NCBI GenBank assembly: GCA_900318665.1
Contig: ONLQ01000005.1
Coordinates: 1 to 64,000, forward strand
Reading direction: 5' to 3'
Source of the DNA: an uncultured Bacteroidales bacterium
GTDB lineage: Bacteria > Bacteroidota > Bacteroidia > Bacteroidales > P3
Length of the DNA: 64,000 nt
Shown in pieces: positions 15,964-24,991 of this stretch. The notes under the pieces were generated by a model that was not told the origin of the DNA, ran no database searches, and worked only from the letters and a program-made list of their open reading frames with translations. Position 1 is the first letter of the stretch. Each line of letters begins with the position of its first letter. The position numbers were made by a program, and so were the translations under genes.

Positions 15964-16058
15964 TGATTACCACAAAATTATGTTTCCTATTATATACATA
16001 ACTCTTTAGTATTTGTATGTTATAAGGATTTATCTTTAATTGATTTTAGGGAATTTTT

Positions 16059-16904
16059 ATGTCAAAAATAGATTGGAAAAGTTATGAGGAACTTGTAAAG
16101 GATGTGTATGAGCAATTAGGTCGTGCACAAAATGTAAATATATTATGTTCTGGTAGTGATTGTAGATATACTGGTAAATCAGGTGTTGTTCATCAGATTG
16201 ATGTCCTTGCCGCTCACTCTGATGGTATTCATGAGTATTTAACGGATATTGAATGCAAATACTGGGAGAAATATATTGACAAGGACATTGTCATGAAAGT
16301 GAAATCTATCGTAGAGGATTGCAATTTCTCAAAGGGCATAGTTGTTTCAAAGAATGGTTTTTCTAAGGATGCTATTCAATATGCAGAGAATGTTGGGATT
16401 GGACTTGTTGAATTGCGGGAAATGTCAGATGAGGATTGGACGGGACGTATTCGTCATATTATACTTCAGGGGGTGATTAGTTATCCGATACTGACAGATG
16501 TTCAACTAGAACTTTTAGATACTTCTTTTTCGAGTAATAATACAGAAATGCGATGGAAGGATAATGCTAAAAATATAATAATAGAATATCCTTCGGGTGA
16601 TAGAATATCTTTGGCATCTTTTATAGAGACTACTTTTATTAGGGATTTATATGATATAAAACTACAAGATGCTTTGTCAAAAACTTACCCGTTTGAACAA
16701 GGAACAACGATAACTATTCCTGAAATAGGAATAATACCTCAAATATTGTCCATTAAACTTACTGGTAGAGTTGATATCGTAAATCAAACAGATACTATTG
16801 ATGCCCGTAATGAAATATTGTATTATATGAAGTGTATTTTTGAGAATGTGGAGTTTTTTCTAAACAAAGAAAAACAGGTTGTTAAAAGAACTACAGCCAT
16901 ATGA
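16059..16904 (+). CDS. PD-(D/E)XK restriction-endonuclease-like protein (Mrr-type)
   Basis: 281 residues. The first about 120 form an Mrr-like nuclease domain: WKSYEELVKDVYEQLG helix, then D48 (HQIDVLA) and E65-x-K67 (DIECKYW), the catalytic D...ExK triad, followed by a helix and SKGIVVSKNGFSKDAIQYA, a common restriction-endonuclease segment. The remaining about 160 residues are an unrecognised beta-rich domain that may sense a partner or substrate. A DNA-cleaving defence or mobile-element function is likely. No methyltransferase or specificity gene is next to it. Confidence 0.75.
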   Translation: MSKIDWKSYEELVKDVYEQLGRAQNVNILCSGSDCRYTGKSGVVHQIDVLAAHSDGIHEYLTDIECKYWEKYIDKDIVMKVKSIVEDCNFSKGIVVSKNGFSKDAIQYAENVGIGLVELREMSDEDWTGRIRHIILQGVISYPILTDVQLELLDTSFSSNNTEMRWKDNAKNIIIEYPSGDRISLASFIETTFIRDLYDIKLQDALSKTYPFEQGTTITIPEIGIIPQILSIKLTGRVDIVNQTDTIDARNEILYYMKCIFENVEFFLNKEKQVVKRTTAI

Positions 16905-17016
16905 TTTAATAGAGAATGTTGTATGTAAAATATATCGAGTTTGAATGAATTCGGCATTTGTGTGGCATTGGTGATAATGGTATTATAGAATCTTAACAAC
17001 CAAAGAATTAACAAAT

Positions 17017-17397
17017 ATGAATTTGATTAAAAGAATACTCAAAGTTTTTGGCTATTGCCAAGAAAATCCAGAAGAACAATTAATGCGAGAAATGGGAATG
17101 TTGCGCTCTTTGCAAATCAAATCGTTGGATCCCAATGTTACGGTGGATGAGATTTCTCCAGCTATTGTTCTAGGACATATTGACAATATCAAGAATATTT
17201 TAAAAGAATTGGACCGACAAGGATATATAGGAAAGACTGTCCCCATACAATATACATTGAATAATATTGAAATGGAAAAGAATCATATTAATGTTATGTC
17301 GCCAAGTTATACAAATAACCTGTCTTTATATTTAAGTCATGTCGGAGCTATCATAGGCGTTATTCTAGAAGACCTTGCATTGTTTTTGCGTAGATGA
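17017..17397 (+). CDS. Unknown protein, AT-rich island gene 5
   Basis: 126 residues. The N-terminus is basic and hydrophobic (NLIKRILKVFGYC), then helical with the segment HIDNIKNILKELDRQGYIG, ending with a hydrophobic stretch LYLSHVGAIIGVILEDLALFL that could be a membrane-associated helix. No family recognised. It lies between the endonuclease and the first glycosyltransferase, in the same direction and with the same low G+C. Confidence 0.5.
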   Translation: MNLIKRILKVFGYCQENPEEQLMREMGMLRSLQIKSLDPNVTVDEISPAIVLGHIDNIKNILKELDRQGYIGKTVPIQYTLNNIEMEKNHINVMSPSYTNNLSLYLSHVGAIIGVILEDLALFLRR

Positions 17398-17447
17398 ATA
17401 CACCGGATTAATAAAAGTGGTTTTACTGCAATAATAATGAGTTAAAT

Positions 17448-18476
17448 ATGAACTCGGCAAAAAGGAATATTTTGTTGGTTTCAATAATAATGCCTGTGTT
17501 CAATGGCGAGAAGTATCTTCGAGAGGCCATTGAGAGTGTTTTGCGTCAGACCTATAGGAATTTTGAGTTCATCATAATAAATGATTGCTCTACCGATAGA
17601 ACGGAGGAAATTATTTTGTCATATAGTGACCCAAGGATTCGATATTATAAGAATGAGAAGAACCTTCATGTTGCTGAAACTCTGAATAGATGTATTTCTT
17701 TGGCAAAAGGTGATTTTATTGCTCGGATGGATGCTGATGATATATGTATGCCAAAACGAATTGAATGTCAGGTTAGATATTTACAAAAACATTCGGATTT
17801 AGATGGATGTGGTACATGGGCGATTAAAATTGATTCGGGAGGTCGTAAGACTGGTTTCTTAAGAGGTTATTTGAATTCTGAAATGGCTGCGTGTTCTGCA
17901 TTATTTACTGTTCCTTTTGTTCATCCATCGGTTATGTTTAGATCTCCTGTTATTCGTAAGGAATTGTATAATATGAATATTCGTGGTGCTGGACAAGATT
18001 TAGAATTGTGGTCGAGATTATCTATTCGTGGTTATCGTTTTAACAACATAGCTATTCATTTATTAAAGTATCGTATTCATTCAGAGAATGTTTCGTCGAA
18101 GAATAATACTCGAATATATGAGATAACAAAAAGAGCGTTGTCTCCATCACTTTGTTCCTTCTTTGATCGGGAATTATCAGAAGATGAGTTTGTTTTACAT
18201 AGATATTCTTTTTTTATAATCAATCGAGAACTTAGAAATATTGTATCGGAGGATATTGATGGTTTGGTTAATGAAAGAAAGTGGTTAGAGTATGTCTATA
18301 AACAAAATTCAATAAAAGGCATATTTAATCAATCCGTATTTCGCTCTTTCCTTTTTTATCGTTGGTTGATTTGCTGTGTTCTATCTCATAACATAAAGAT
18401 TTTACATACTATACGAATAGGACGAATGGGCTTTCTTGAAACATTATTGATATTACGTTTTTTAATTAGAATATAA
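17448..18476 (+). CDS. Family 2 glycosyltransferase
   Basis: 342 residues. The GT-A fold is clear: VSIIMPVFNGEKYLREAIESVL at the N-terminus, FIIINDCSTDRTEEI for nucleotide binding, and ARMDADDICMP with the DxD-type metal motif near residue 95. The C-terminal about 100 residues include hydrophobic and basic patches that may attach to the membrane. It adds a sugar to a lipid-linked surface polysaccharide repeat; the sugar cannot be told. First clear gene of the polysaccharide locus; 11 bp before the propeller gene. Confidence 0.88.
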   Translation: MNSAKRNILLVSIIMPVFNGEKYLREAIESVLRQTYRNFEFIIINDCSTDRTEEIILSYSDPRIRYYKNEKNLHVAETLNRCISLAKGDFIARMDADDICMPKRIECQVRYLQKHSDLDGCGTWAIKIDSGGRKTGFLRGYLNSEMAACSALFTVPFVHPSVMFRSPVIRKELYNMNIRGAGQDLELWSRLSIRGYRFNNIAIHLLKYRIHSENVSSKNNTRIYEITKRALSPSLCSFFDRELSEDEFVLHRYSFFIINRELRNIVSEDIDGLVNERKWLEYVYKQNSIKGIFNQSVFRSFLFYRWLICCVLSHNIKILHTIRIGRMGFLETLLILRFLIRI

Positions 18477-18487
18477 TTTCGTGTTTT

Positions 18488-19768
18488 ATGAATAAGATAT
18501 TAAATAGAATACTAAATTATTCGCCAAAATTTCGTGGCGAATTACGAAAACTTTATTCCATGTATCGATATTTTTTTTCTGATAAAATCAAATCAGAAGG
18601 AAATATTAAATGTGTGTCCCCTGATGATGGATTAGAATATTTCTTTGGTTATTATGATAAAAGTCCATGGAATAAAGACGGTAGTTGTATGTTATGCCTT
18701 CGGGCAAAAAACACATGGAAATATCCTGCCTCCGAAGCCCCTGCCGATATTGTTCTAATAGATACATCTAGTAATTCTGTGAAAAAGATAGCGACAACGC
18801 ATTGTTGGAATGTGCAACAAGGTTGTATGCTACAATGGTTGGGACCGAATTTTGACACAGAGATTATTTTTAATGATTTTCGTAACGGACGGCTATGTGC
18901 GATTATTTTGGATGTATTTACTGGTAAGGAAAGATTATTAAACATGCCCGTATATGCAGTTGCGAGTGATGGAAGTTTTGCTTTATCTTTAGATTTTTCA
19001 CGTCTCCATCGACTTCGCCCTGGTTATGGATATTTAAATGTCCCAGATTTGACATCAAAGGAGTCACTTCCCAATGGAACCTGTGTATGGAAGATTGATT
19101 TAAAAACAGGAGAAGAAAGAGGTCTTTTACAATATAGGGATTTTTTCGACTTTGAGCATCGAGCAGATTTTGAGGGTGCGGTACATGGTGTAAATCATAT
19201 TATGATTTCTCCGAATAATCGGAGATTTATGATTCTTCATCGTTGGTTTGAGAATGGCAAGATAGATCAGTTACATAAGAAAACTCGATTGGTGACATGT
19301 GATGTTGATGGAACAAATATGTACAATTTGAACGATGACGGAATGGTTTCTCATTGCTATTGGAGAGATGATGAGCACATTTTGTCATTTGAAAAGAAGA
19401 GGGAGGTTGTTGGCTATTTTTTGATGAAAGATAAAACACACGAATATACAAATTGTTGGCCTGAATTGAACAATACGGGGCGTATTAATAATGATGGACA
19501 CCCGAGTTATTCTCCTGATAAAACAATGGTAATAACGGATACCTATCCGGATTTTCAGCGGATGGCAAGACTTTTGCTTATAGTTAATCCGGACTCACAG
19601 GATTATGAGATTCAGCCGATTGCAAGAGTTTTTCATCCATTCAGATATGATAATGATACTCGGTGCGATTTGCACCCCAGATGGAGCCGAGACGGTAGTC
19701 AGATTTGTTTCGATGGCGTTTTTGAGGGGAGACGTAGATTGTATGTTGTTAATTTGAATAATAAGTAA
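18488..19768 (+). CDS. TolB-like beta-propeller protein of the polysaccharide locus
   Basis: 426 residues, no signal peptide. Repeats with the rhythm of a TolB/oligogalacturonide-lyase-like beta-propeller are visible: FGYYDKSPWNKDGSCMLCL, HIMISPNNRRFMILH, HCYWRDDEHILSF, HPSYSPDKTMVIT and HPRWSRDGSQICFDG. Such cytoplasmic propellers occur beside glycosyltransferases in capsule and O-antigen loci but have no established role. A lyase-like or scaffold function is possible. Strongly AT-rich, like the preceding GT2. Confidence 0.6.
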   Translation: MNKILNRILNYSPKFRGELRKLYSMYRYFFSDKIKSEGNIKCVSPDDGLEYFFGYYDKSPWNKDGSCMLCLRAKNTWKYPASEAPADIVLIDTSSNSVKKIATTHCWNVQQGCMLQWLGPNFDTEIIFNDFRNGRLCAIILDVFTGKERLLNMPVYAVASDGSFALSLDFSRLHRLRPGYGYLNVPDLTSKESLPNGTCVWKIDLKTGEERGLLQYRDFFDFEHRADFEGAVHGVNHIMISPNNRRFMILHRWFENGKIDQLHKKTRLVTCDVDGTNMYNLNDDGMVSHCYWRDDEHILSFEKKREVVGYFLMKDKTHEYTNCWPELNNTGRINNDGHPSYSPDKTMVITDTYPDFQRMARLLLIVNPDSQDYEIQPIARVFHPFRYDNDTRCDLHPRWSRDGSQICFDGVFEGRRRLYVVNLNNK

Positions 19769-19798
19769 CAGATTCTTTTGATTTTTTTTGACTATATT

Positions 19799-20887
19799 AT
19801 GAAAAAAGCATTAATAACAGGTGTTACTGGGCAGGATGGTTCATACTTGTCCGAATTTCTTTTGGAAAAAGGCTACGAGGTCCATGGTGTCATACGGCGT
19901 AGCAGTGTTGACTACCGTGAGCGTATCTTCCATTTGGAGGGTCACGAGCGGTTTCATCTGCATTACGGCGACCTGTCGGACTCGATGAGCATGGTGCAGG
20001 TCATCGGTAAGGTGCGCCCCGACGAGATATACAACCTTGCGGCACAGAGCCATGTGCAGGTAAGTTTCGACGCACCAGAATATACCGCCAATGTTGATGC
20101 CGTGGGCATTCTGCGTATTCTTGAGGCAGTGCGACAGTGTGGGTTGGAAAAAACATGCCGAATCTACCAGGCCTCGACCAGCGAGTTGTACGGCAAGGTA
20201 GAGCAGGTACCACAGAGCGAGGCAACGCCATTCCATCCGTACAGCCCATACGCTGTCGGCAAACTCTATGCCTACTGGATAGTGAAGGAATACCGCGAGG
20301 CATACGGGATGTACTGCTGCAACGGTATATTGTTCAACCACGAGAGCGAGCGCCGTGGCGAGACCTTTGTAACGAGGAAGATAACGCTTGCTGCTGCCCG
20401 TATCAGACAGGGACGTCAGGACAGGCTCTATCTCGGCAACCTCGACTCGCTTCGTGATTGGGGCTATGCCAAGGACTATGTGGAGTGCATGTGGCTGATA
20501 CTGCAACACAACGAGCCTGACGACTTTGTGATAGCCACAGGTGTGCAGCATTCGGTGCGAGATTTCTGTCGTCTTGCCTTCCACGAGGTCGGAATCGAGT
20601 TGGAATTTCAGGGTGAAGGCATAAACGAGAAGGGGATAGACAAAGCCACGGGGAATGTCCTTGTCGAGGTCAGTCCAGACTTTTATCGTCCTACCGATGT
20701 CGTCAACCTGCTTGGCGACCCGAGCAAGGCAAGGCGTGTTCTTGGATGGAATCCGCAGAAGACATCGTTCGAAGATTTGGTCCGCCTGATGGCAGATGCC
20801 GATATGAAGAAGGTTGCGGCCGATAGTGTGGCGGCACATGTGCGAGTCAATCTGGCCGAGTATCTTGAAAAAGGAATCGTAAAGTAA
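19799..20887 (+). CDS. gmd: GDP-mannose 4,6-dehydratase
   Basis: 362 residues from the ATG at 19799 (an upstream in-frame TTG at 19778 is not needed). NADP-binding [11 protein letters not shown] at the N-terminus, catalytic SELYG and YAVGK (Ser-Tyr-Lys set), and the Gmd-specific [16 protein letters not shown]. It converts GDP-D-mannose to GDP-4-keto-6-deoxy-D-mannose, the shared precursor of GDP-L-fucose and GDP-L-colitose. Composition is near the core genome, unlike the flanking transferase genes. Followed by fcl/colC after 7 bp. Confidence 0.95.
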   Translation: MKKALITGVTGQDGSYLSEFLLEKGYEVHGVIRRSSVDYRERIFHLEGHERFHLHYGDLSDSMSMVQVIGKVRPDEIYNLAAQSHVQVSFDAPEYTANVDAVGILRILEAVRQCGLEKTCRIYQASTSELYGKVEQVPQSEATPFHPYSPYAVGKLYAYWIVKEYREAYGMYCCNGILFNHESERRGETFVTRKITLAAARIRQGRQDRLYLGNLDSLRDWGYAKDYVECMWLILQHNEPDDFVIATGVQHSVRDFCRLAFHEVGIELEFQGEGINEKGIDKATGNVLVEVSPDFYRPTDVVNLLGDPSKARRVLGWNPQKTSFEDLVRLMADADMKKVAADSVAAHVRVNLAEYLEKGIVK

Positions 20888-20894
20888 GGTGATT

Positions 20895-21839
20895 ATGGAG
20901 AAAAACGCCAAGATATATGTTGCTGGGCACCGAGGTCTTGCGGGGTCGGCAATATTACGTCTGCTGCAAGATTCCGGCTACGGCAATATCTTAGTCCGCA
21001 CGCATACGGAGTTAGATTTGTGCGATCAGGGTGCAGTAAGATGTTTTTTTGAACAAGAAAGACCAGACTATGTGTTTCTTGCTGCCGGCAGGGTTGGTGG
21101 CATACAGGCCAACATAGAGTCTCCCGCACCATTCCTCTACGAGAACGTGATGATGCAGGGCAACGTCATACACGAGGCGTATCTTTCAGGCGTTCGCAAG
21201 ATGCTAATCCTCGGCAGTTCGTGTATCTACCCCAGGGAATGTCCTCAACCTATGCGTGAGGAATACCTGATGGATGGCAAACTGGAACCAACTAACGAGG
21301 GGTATGCTTTATCGAAAATCGTGGCCTTGAAGATGGGCGAGTACTATAATCGTCAGTATGGTTTTAACGCCATCTCGATAATGCCGTGCAACCTGTACGG
21401 CCATGGCGATAGTTTCGACCCGTTGCATTCCCATGTCCTGTCGGCAACGGTGCGCAAGTTCGTTGACGCTGTCGAGAACAAGTCCGACAGGGTTGTGATG
21501 TGGGGCACGGGCAACGCAAGGCGAGAGTTCCTGCATGCCGACGATATGGCTGCCGCCGCATTATACATGATGGACCATTACGAAGGAGAGACCTTTGTGA
21601 ACGTCGGCTGCGGCGTGGATTACTCCATCAGGGAACTGGCGGAGAAAGTCTCACAGCATGTTGGGTTCAGTGGCAGGATAGAGTGGGATGCGACAAAGCC
21701 CGACGGAATGATGAGGAAATGCCTTGACGTGTCGAGAATGAGAGCATTGGGATTTGCGCCAAGGATAAGTATTGACGAAGGTATAGAGCAGGTGATAGCC
21801 GAGTATAAGGAATACAGAAAATCAAACGCTAACAAATAA
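20895..21839 (+). CDS. GDP-L-fucose synthase / GDP-L-colitose synthase (epimerase-reductase)
   Basis: 314 residues from the ATG at 20895 (a GTG at 20889 is in frame). Short-chain dehydrogenase fold: VAGHRGLAGSAI, LGSSCIYP and YALSK supply the cofactor site and Ser-Tyr-Lys; the Cys of SSCIYP and the His of SHVL match the epimerase acid/base pair of GDP-fucose synthase. The enzyme performs 3,5- or 5-epimerisation and 4-reduction. By sequence alone Fcl and ColC cannot be separated here. The neighbouring ColD-type gene makes ColC (acting on the 3-deoxy ketosugar to give GDP-L-colitose) the better guess. Confidence 0.8.
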   Translation: MEKNAKIYVAGHRGLAGSAILRLLQDSGYGNILVRTHTELDLCDQGAVRCFFEQERPDYVFLAAGRVGGIQANIESPAPFLYENVMMQGNVIHEAYLSGVRKMLILGSSCIYPRECPQPMREEYLMDGKLEPTNEGYALSKIVALKMGEYYNRQYGFNAISIMPCNLYGHGDSFDPLHSHVLSATVRKFVDAVENKSDRVVMWGTGNARREFLHADDMAAAALYMMDHYEGETFVNVGCGVDYSIRELAEKVSQHVGFSGRIEWDATKPDGMMRKCLDVSRMRALGFAPRISIDEGIEQVIAEYKEYRKSNANK

Positions 21840-21851
21840 TCATACAGATAA

Positions 21852-23027
21852 ATGCGAGTACCGTTAATGAAACATGCCTTCCTCAACGAGGAGGCGACGA
21901 AAAAGGCATTGTCGGAATTTGTTTTGAATGCCGAGTTTTTCTCTATGGGCGAGCAATGCCGATTGTTTGAAAACAGATTTGCCGAGTATCAGGGCTGCCG
22001 ACATGCCGCATTGTTCAACAGCGGCGGCAGTGCCAATCTTGCTTTGTTGCAGTCGTTGCGCAACCTTGGACGATTGAAGGAAGGTGCCCGTGTGGGCTAT
22101 TCCGCGCTGACATGGTCAACCAACGTGATGCCCATATTGCAGATGGGGATGGTCCCTGTGCCGGTAGATGTGGACCCAAAGACTGTCAACGTGATGTCTC
22201 ATAATCTCGAAGACCGTTTGCGTGAGACCTGTCTTGACGCATTTTTTGCCACTAATGTCCTTGGCTATTGCGGCGACCTTGACAGAATACGCCAAATCTG
22301 CAATGAAAAAGGAATCATCTTTATCGAGGACAATTGCGAAGGTCTTGGCGGCAAGATTGCCGGTAATCGTTATGGTAATTTTGGCGTTGCATCAACTTTT
22401 TCGTTCTTTGTGGCACACCACATGTCAACAATCGAGGGTGGCATGGTCTGTACCAGCGATGACGAACTATACCGAATGCTGAAAATAGTGAGGGCTAATG
22501 GCTGGGACCGCAATGTTTCGCCAGAAGAACAGGAAATGATGAGGAAACCATATAACATCAATCCTTTCTTCGCAAAATACTCGTTCTATGAATTGGCATA
22601 TAATTTCCGTCCAACAGAAATAACAGGATTCCTTGGGCAGGCGCAAATGCGCTATTTGGAAGACAATATATCATTGCGAATTTCGAATCATGAGGCATTT
22701 GATGAGGCAATATGCCATAATCCCGACCTTGTGCACATCGAGCATGACCATATTGACCGTATCTCGCCATTCGGACTGATAGTGATGTGCCGTACACTGC
22801 AATTGAGGGACCGATATCTGCAACGATTCATAGATAATGACGTAGAAGTCCGCCCCGTGATTGCTGGCAATATGCAGAACCAGCCATTCTATAGCCGATA
22901 TGTGAATGAAAGATATTCGTTGCCAGGAACCGACAAAGTTAGTCAGTGTGGTTTCTATTGTGGAAACTATCCAGACATGACAGACGAAGAAAGGAATGTG
23001 ATTATTAACTGTTTAAAAGAGTTTTGA
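21852..23027 (+). CDS. colD: ColD-type GDP-4-keto-6-deoxymannose 3-dehydratase
   Basis: 391 residues, DegT/DnrJ/EryC1 fold-type I PLP protein. FIEDNCEG supplies the Asp that contacts the cofactor nitrogen. At the position of the usual Schiff-base Lys the sequence reads SFFVAHHMST, so His189 replaces Lys. This Lys-to-His change defines the ColD/RfbH 3-dehydratases, which use PMP to remove the 3-hydroxyl instead of transaminating. The length fits ColD (about 390) better than RfbH (about 435), and the neighbours are GDP-sugar genes, pointing to GDP-4-keto-3,6-dideoxymannose. A second ATG at 21867 is possible. Confidence 0.8.
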   Translation: MRVPLMKHAFLNEEATKKALSEFVLNAEFFSMGEQCRLFENRFAEYQGCRHAALFNSGGSANLALLQSLRNLGRLKEGARVGYSALTWSTNVMPILQMGMVPVPVDVDPKTVNVMSHNLEDRLRETCLDAFFATNVLGYCGDLDRIRQICNEKGIIFIEDNCEGLGGKIAGNRYGNFGVASTFSFFVAHHMSTIEGGMVCTSDDELYRMLKIVRANGWDRNVSPEEQEMMRKPYNINPFFAKYSFYELAYNFRPTEITGFLGQAQMRYLEDNISLRISNHEAFDEAICHNPDLVHIEHDHIDRISPFGLIVMCRTLQLRDRYLQRFIDNDVEVRPVIAGNMQNQPFYSRYVNERYSLPGTDKVSQCGFYCGNYPDMTDEERNVIINCLKEF

Positions 23028-23031
23028 GGAT

Positions 23032-23919
23032 ATGATTACTTCAATAGTATATGGTGGATTAGGCAATCAAATGCTACATTATGCCATTGGTAGAAGTCTG
23101 GCACTGAAATATGGGGTAAAATATTGTTTGGATTTGTCGATGTATGAGATTTTTAAATCACGCCCATGGATGCGTGAATATGAGTTGCGAAATGTCTTTT
23201 CATTGCCAGATGTTGTAGAAATATCAAGTAGTAGTGTGATAAAGAAAACAGAATTACTCTATTTGATGAATAGAAAAAATAAGTTTGATGGAAAACTATT
23301 TCAACGTTTATCAAATATTGTTTGCATTGCAGACACAGAAGATCAGTCGGATAGAATAAATAGAAATTCAACATTATATGGCCTTGACCATAGTATACGG
23401 TATTTTAAGGGGCATATTTCAGAAATTAAAAGGGATTTTGCTTTTAAAACACCTTTGGAGGGTAAAAATAAGATGTTGGCAGATGAGATACAAGGATGTA
23501 AGTCGCTGTCCCTACATATTAGAAGAGGGGATTATCTTAATGCCAATAATATTGATAGTTATGTTCAGGTTGAAAAAGAATGGTATTATAATGCTATAGA
23601 TAAGGTTATGGATATTGTCGGAAGAGATATGAATATCTATGTTTTTTCAGATGATATTCCTTGGTGTAGGGAAGTGTTTAGTGAATATAAAAAAATAAAA
23701 TTTATTGATTGGAATATAGGAAAGGATAGTTATAGGGATATGCAGTTGATGAGTCTGTGTAAGCACAACATCATTGCAAATAGTACATTTTCTCGAATGG
23801 CGGCGTTAATAAATGCTAATGAGGATCAGATAGTAATTTGTCCATCCCATTATTTGAAAAATGAGAAAGAGGACATGTTGTATTTTTTAGAGTTGCCTAA
23901 GAATTGGATTATCATTTGA
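23032..23919 (+). CDS. GT11 alpha-1,2-fucosyl/colitosyltransferase
   Basis: 295 residues. GGLGNQMLHYAIGRSLA at the N-terminus and SLHIRRGDY near the middle are the GT11 signature; the SDDIPW and NSTFSRMAALIN motifs follow. GT11 enzymes transfer L-fucose from GDP-fucose in alpha-1,2 linkage; some bacterial members use GDP-colitose, its 3-deoxy analogue. The location 4 bp after colD suggests the latter. Strongly AT-rich. Cytoplasmic, no membrane span. Confidence 0.85.
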   Translation: MITSIVYGGLGNQMLHYAIGRSLALKYGVKYCLDLSMYEIFKSRPWMREYELRNVFSLPDVVEISSSSVIKKTELLYLMNRKNKFDGKLFQRLSNIVCIADTEDQSDRINRNSTLYGLDHSIRYFKGHISEIKRDFAFKTPLEGKNKMLADEIQGCKSLSLHIRRGDYLNANNIDSYVQVEKEWYYNAIDKVMDIVGRDMNIYVFSDDIPWCREVFSEYKKIKFIDWNIGKDSYRDMQLMSLCKHNIIANSTFSRMAALINANEDQIVICPSHYLKNEKEDMLYFLELPKNWIII

Positions 23920-23950
23920 TCCCTTAGTATAAATAAATACATTCGTTAAG

Positions 23951-24946
23951 ATGAACATCCATAGATATTTTAAAACGTATTATCCTATATTATATGAGTC
24001 TGTTATTCGATTAAATCGGACTAATGATTTTGTACGTGTAGATGATTCTGATTTACCTGAATTATATAATGTGTATGGAGAAAAAATGATATGGTTTTAT
24101 CTGGATGATACAAGGCTTTTACATCATCCATATACATTAAATGCAGGACATGTACCACAGCGAATAATATGGGATAGGGCAAACCAGACACTTCCGTTGC
24201 ACATGTACAATCATCTTCAGATATTGAAACATCGGGCAATTGATAATGTAAGACAGTTTGGTATAATGAAAGAAGCGGAGATAATTGTCCCTGGGGAATA
24301 CAAATTGATGATGGAGAAAGAGGATAAAGTTAAGTATCTCACAGCCTTATTCACATTCAGCGAACGCCTTTTAGATAAGTACGAGAATGCTCGTTTTTCG
24401 TTATGTAATGGGACTTGGTATGGGACAGAATTGTTTGGTGGAATTTTAGACGAAAATAATTATAAGCGAAAAAACAAACTATTGTCTATTGTCGCTTCGA
24501 ATAAGCATGAGGTTCCATTGCATGTGTTTCGTGCAAATACAGCAAAGGAACTAAAAAGACGTGGATTGGCTGATGCAATGGGTGCTTCGGTTGGATTGCG
24601 TTTCGAAAAGATTTCGGATGCATTTGATGACTATATGTATAATGTGGCAATTGAAAATGAGCAGGCCAAGTATTATTTCACAGAAAAAATATTAGACTGC
24701 TTTGCTTCAATGACAATTCCAGTCTATTATGGGGCCACAGAAATTGACAAATTTTTTAATGGTGATGGAATAATTAAAATAAAAGAACCAACCATTGAGT
24801 GTGTGATTGATACCATCGGACAATGTTCTATTAATGACTATGAGGCACGTTTATATGCGGTAAAGGATAACTTTGAAAGAGTTAGGAAATATCGTTCTGT
24901 AGACGATTATCTTACTGATAATTATCTTGATTTATTCCAGTCATAG
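23951..24946 (+). CDS. GT10-like alpha-1,3/4-fucosyltransferase-type enzyme
   Basis: 331 residues. The C-terminal half carries the GT10 donor-binding block: NVAIENEQAKYYFTEKILDC followed by IPVYYGATEIDKFF. In GT10 the usual ENS is ENE here. The N-terminal half is divergent (KMIWFYLDDTRLLHHPYTL). GT10 enzymes also take GDP-fucose, so a second GDP-deoxyhexose transferase stands next to the GT11, consistent with two side-branch deoxyhexoses or one acting on core. AT-rich. Confidence 0.7.
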   Translation: MNIHRYFKTYYPILYESVIRLNRTNDFVRVDDSDLPELYNVYGEKMIWFYLDDTRLLHHPYTLNAGHVPQRIIWDRANQTLPLHMYNHLQILKHRAIDNVRQFGIMKEAEIIVPGEYKLMMEKEDKVKYLTALFTFSERLLDKYENARFSLCNGTWYGTELFGGILDENNYKRKNKLLSIVASNKHEVPLHVFRANTAKELKRRGLADAMGASVGLRFEKISDAFDDYMYNVAIENEQAKYYFTEKILDCFASMTIPVYYGATEIDKFFNGDGIIKIKEPTIECVIDTIGQCSINDYEARLYAVKDNFERVRKYRSVDDYLTDNYLDLFQS

Positions 24947-24991
24947 AAGTTATATTAAAAACAAATTTCAATCATTAAGAATATTGCAATA

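Noticed and set aside
13986..17397. Classic type II or III restriction-modification system
   Set aside because: No DNA methyltransferase or specificity subunit is present next to the nuclease.
20895..21839. Plain GDP-L-fucose synthase as the only reading
   Set aside because: Not excluded, but the adjacent His-type dehydratase makes GDP-colitose at least as likely, so a neutral call is given.
21852..23027. Perosamine-type aminotransferase (Per)
   Set aside because: The Schiff-base Lys required for transamination is replaced by His189.
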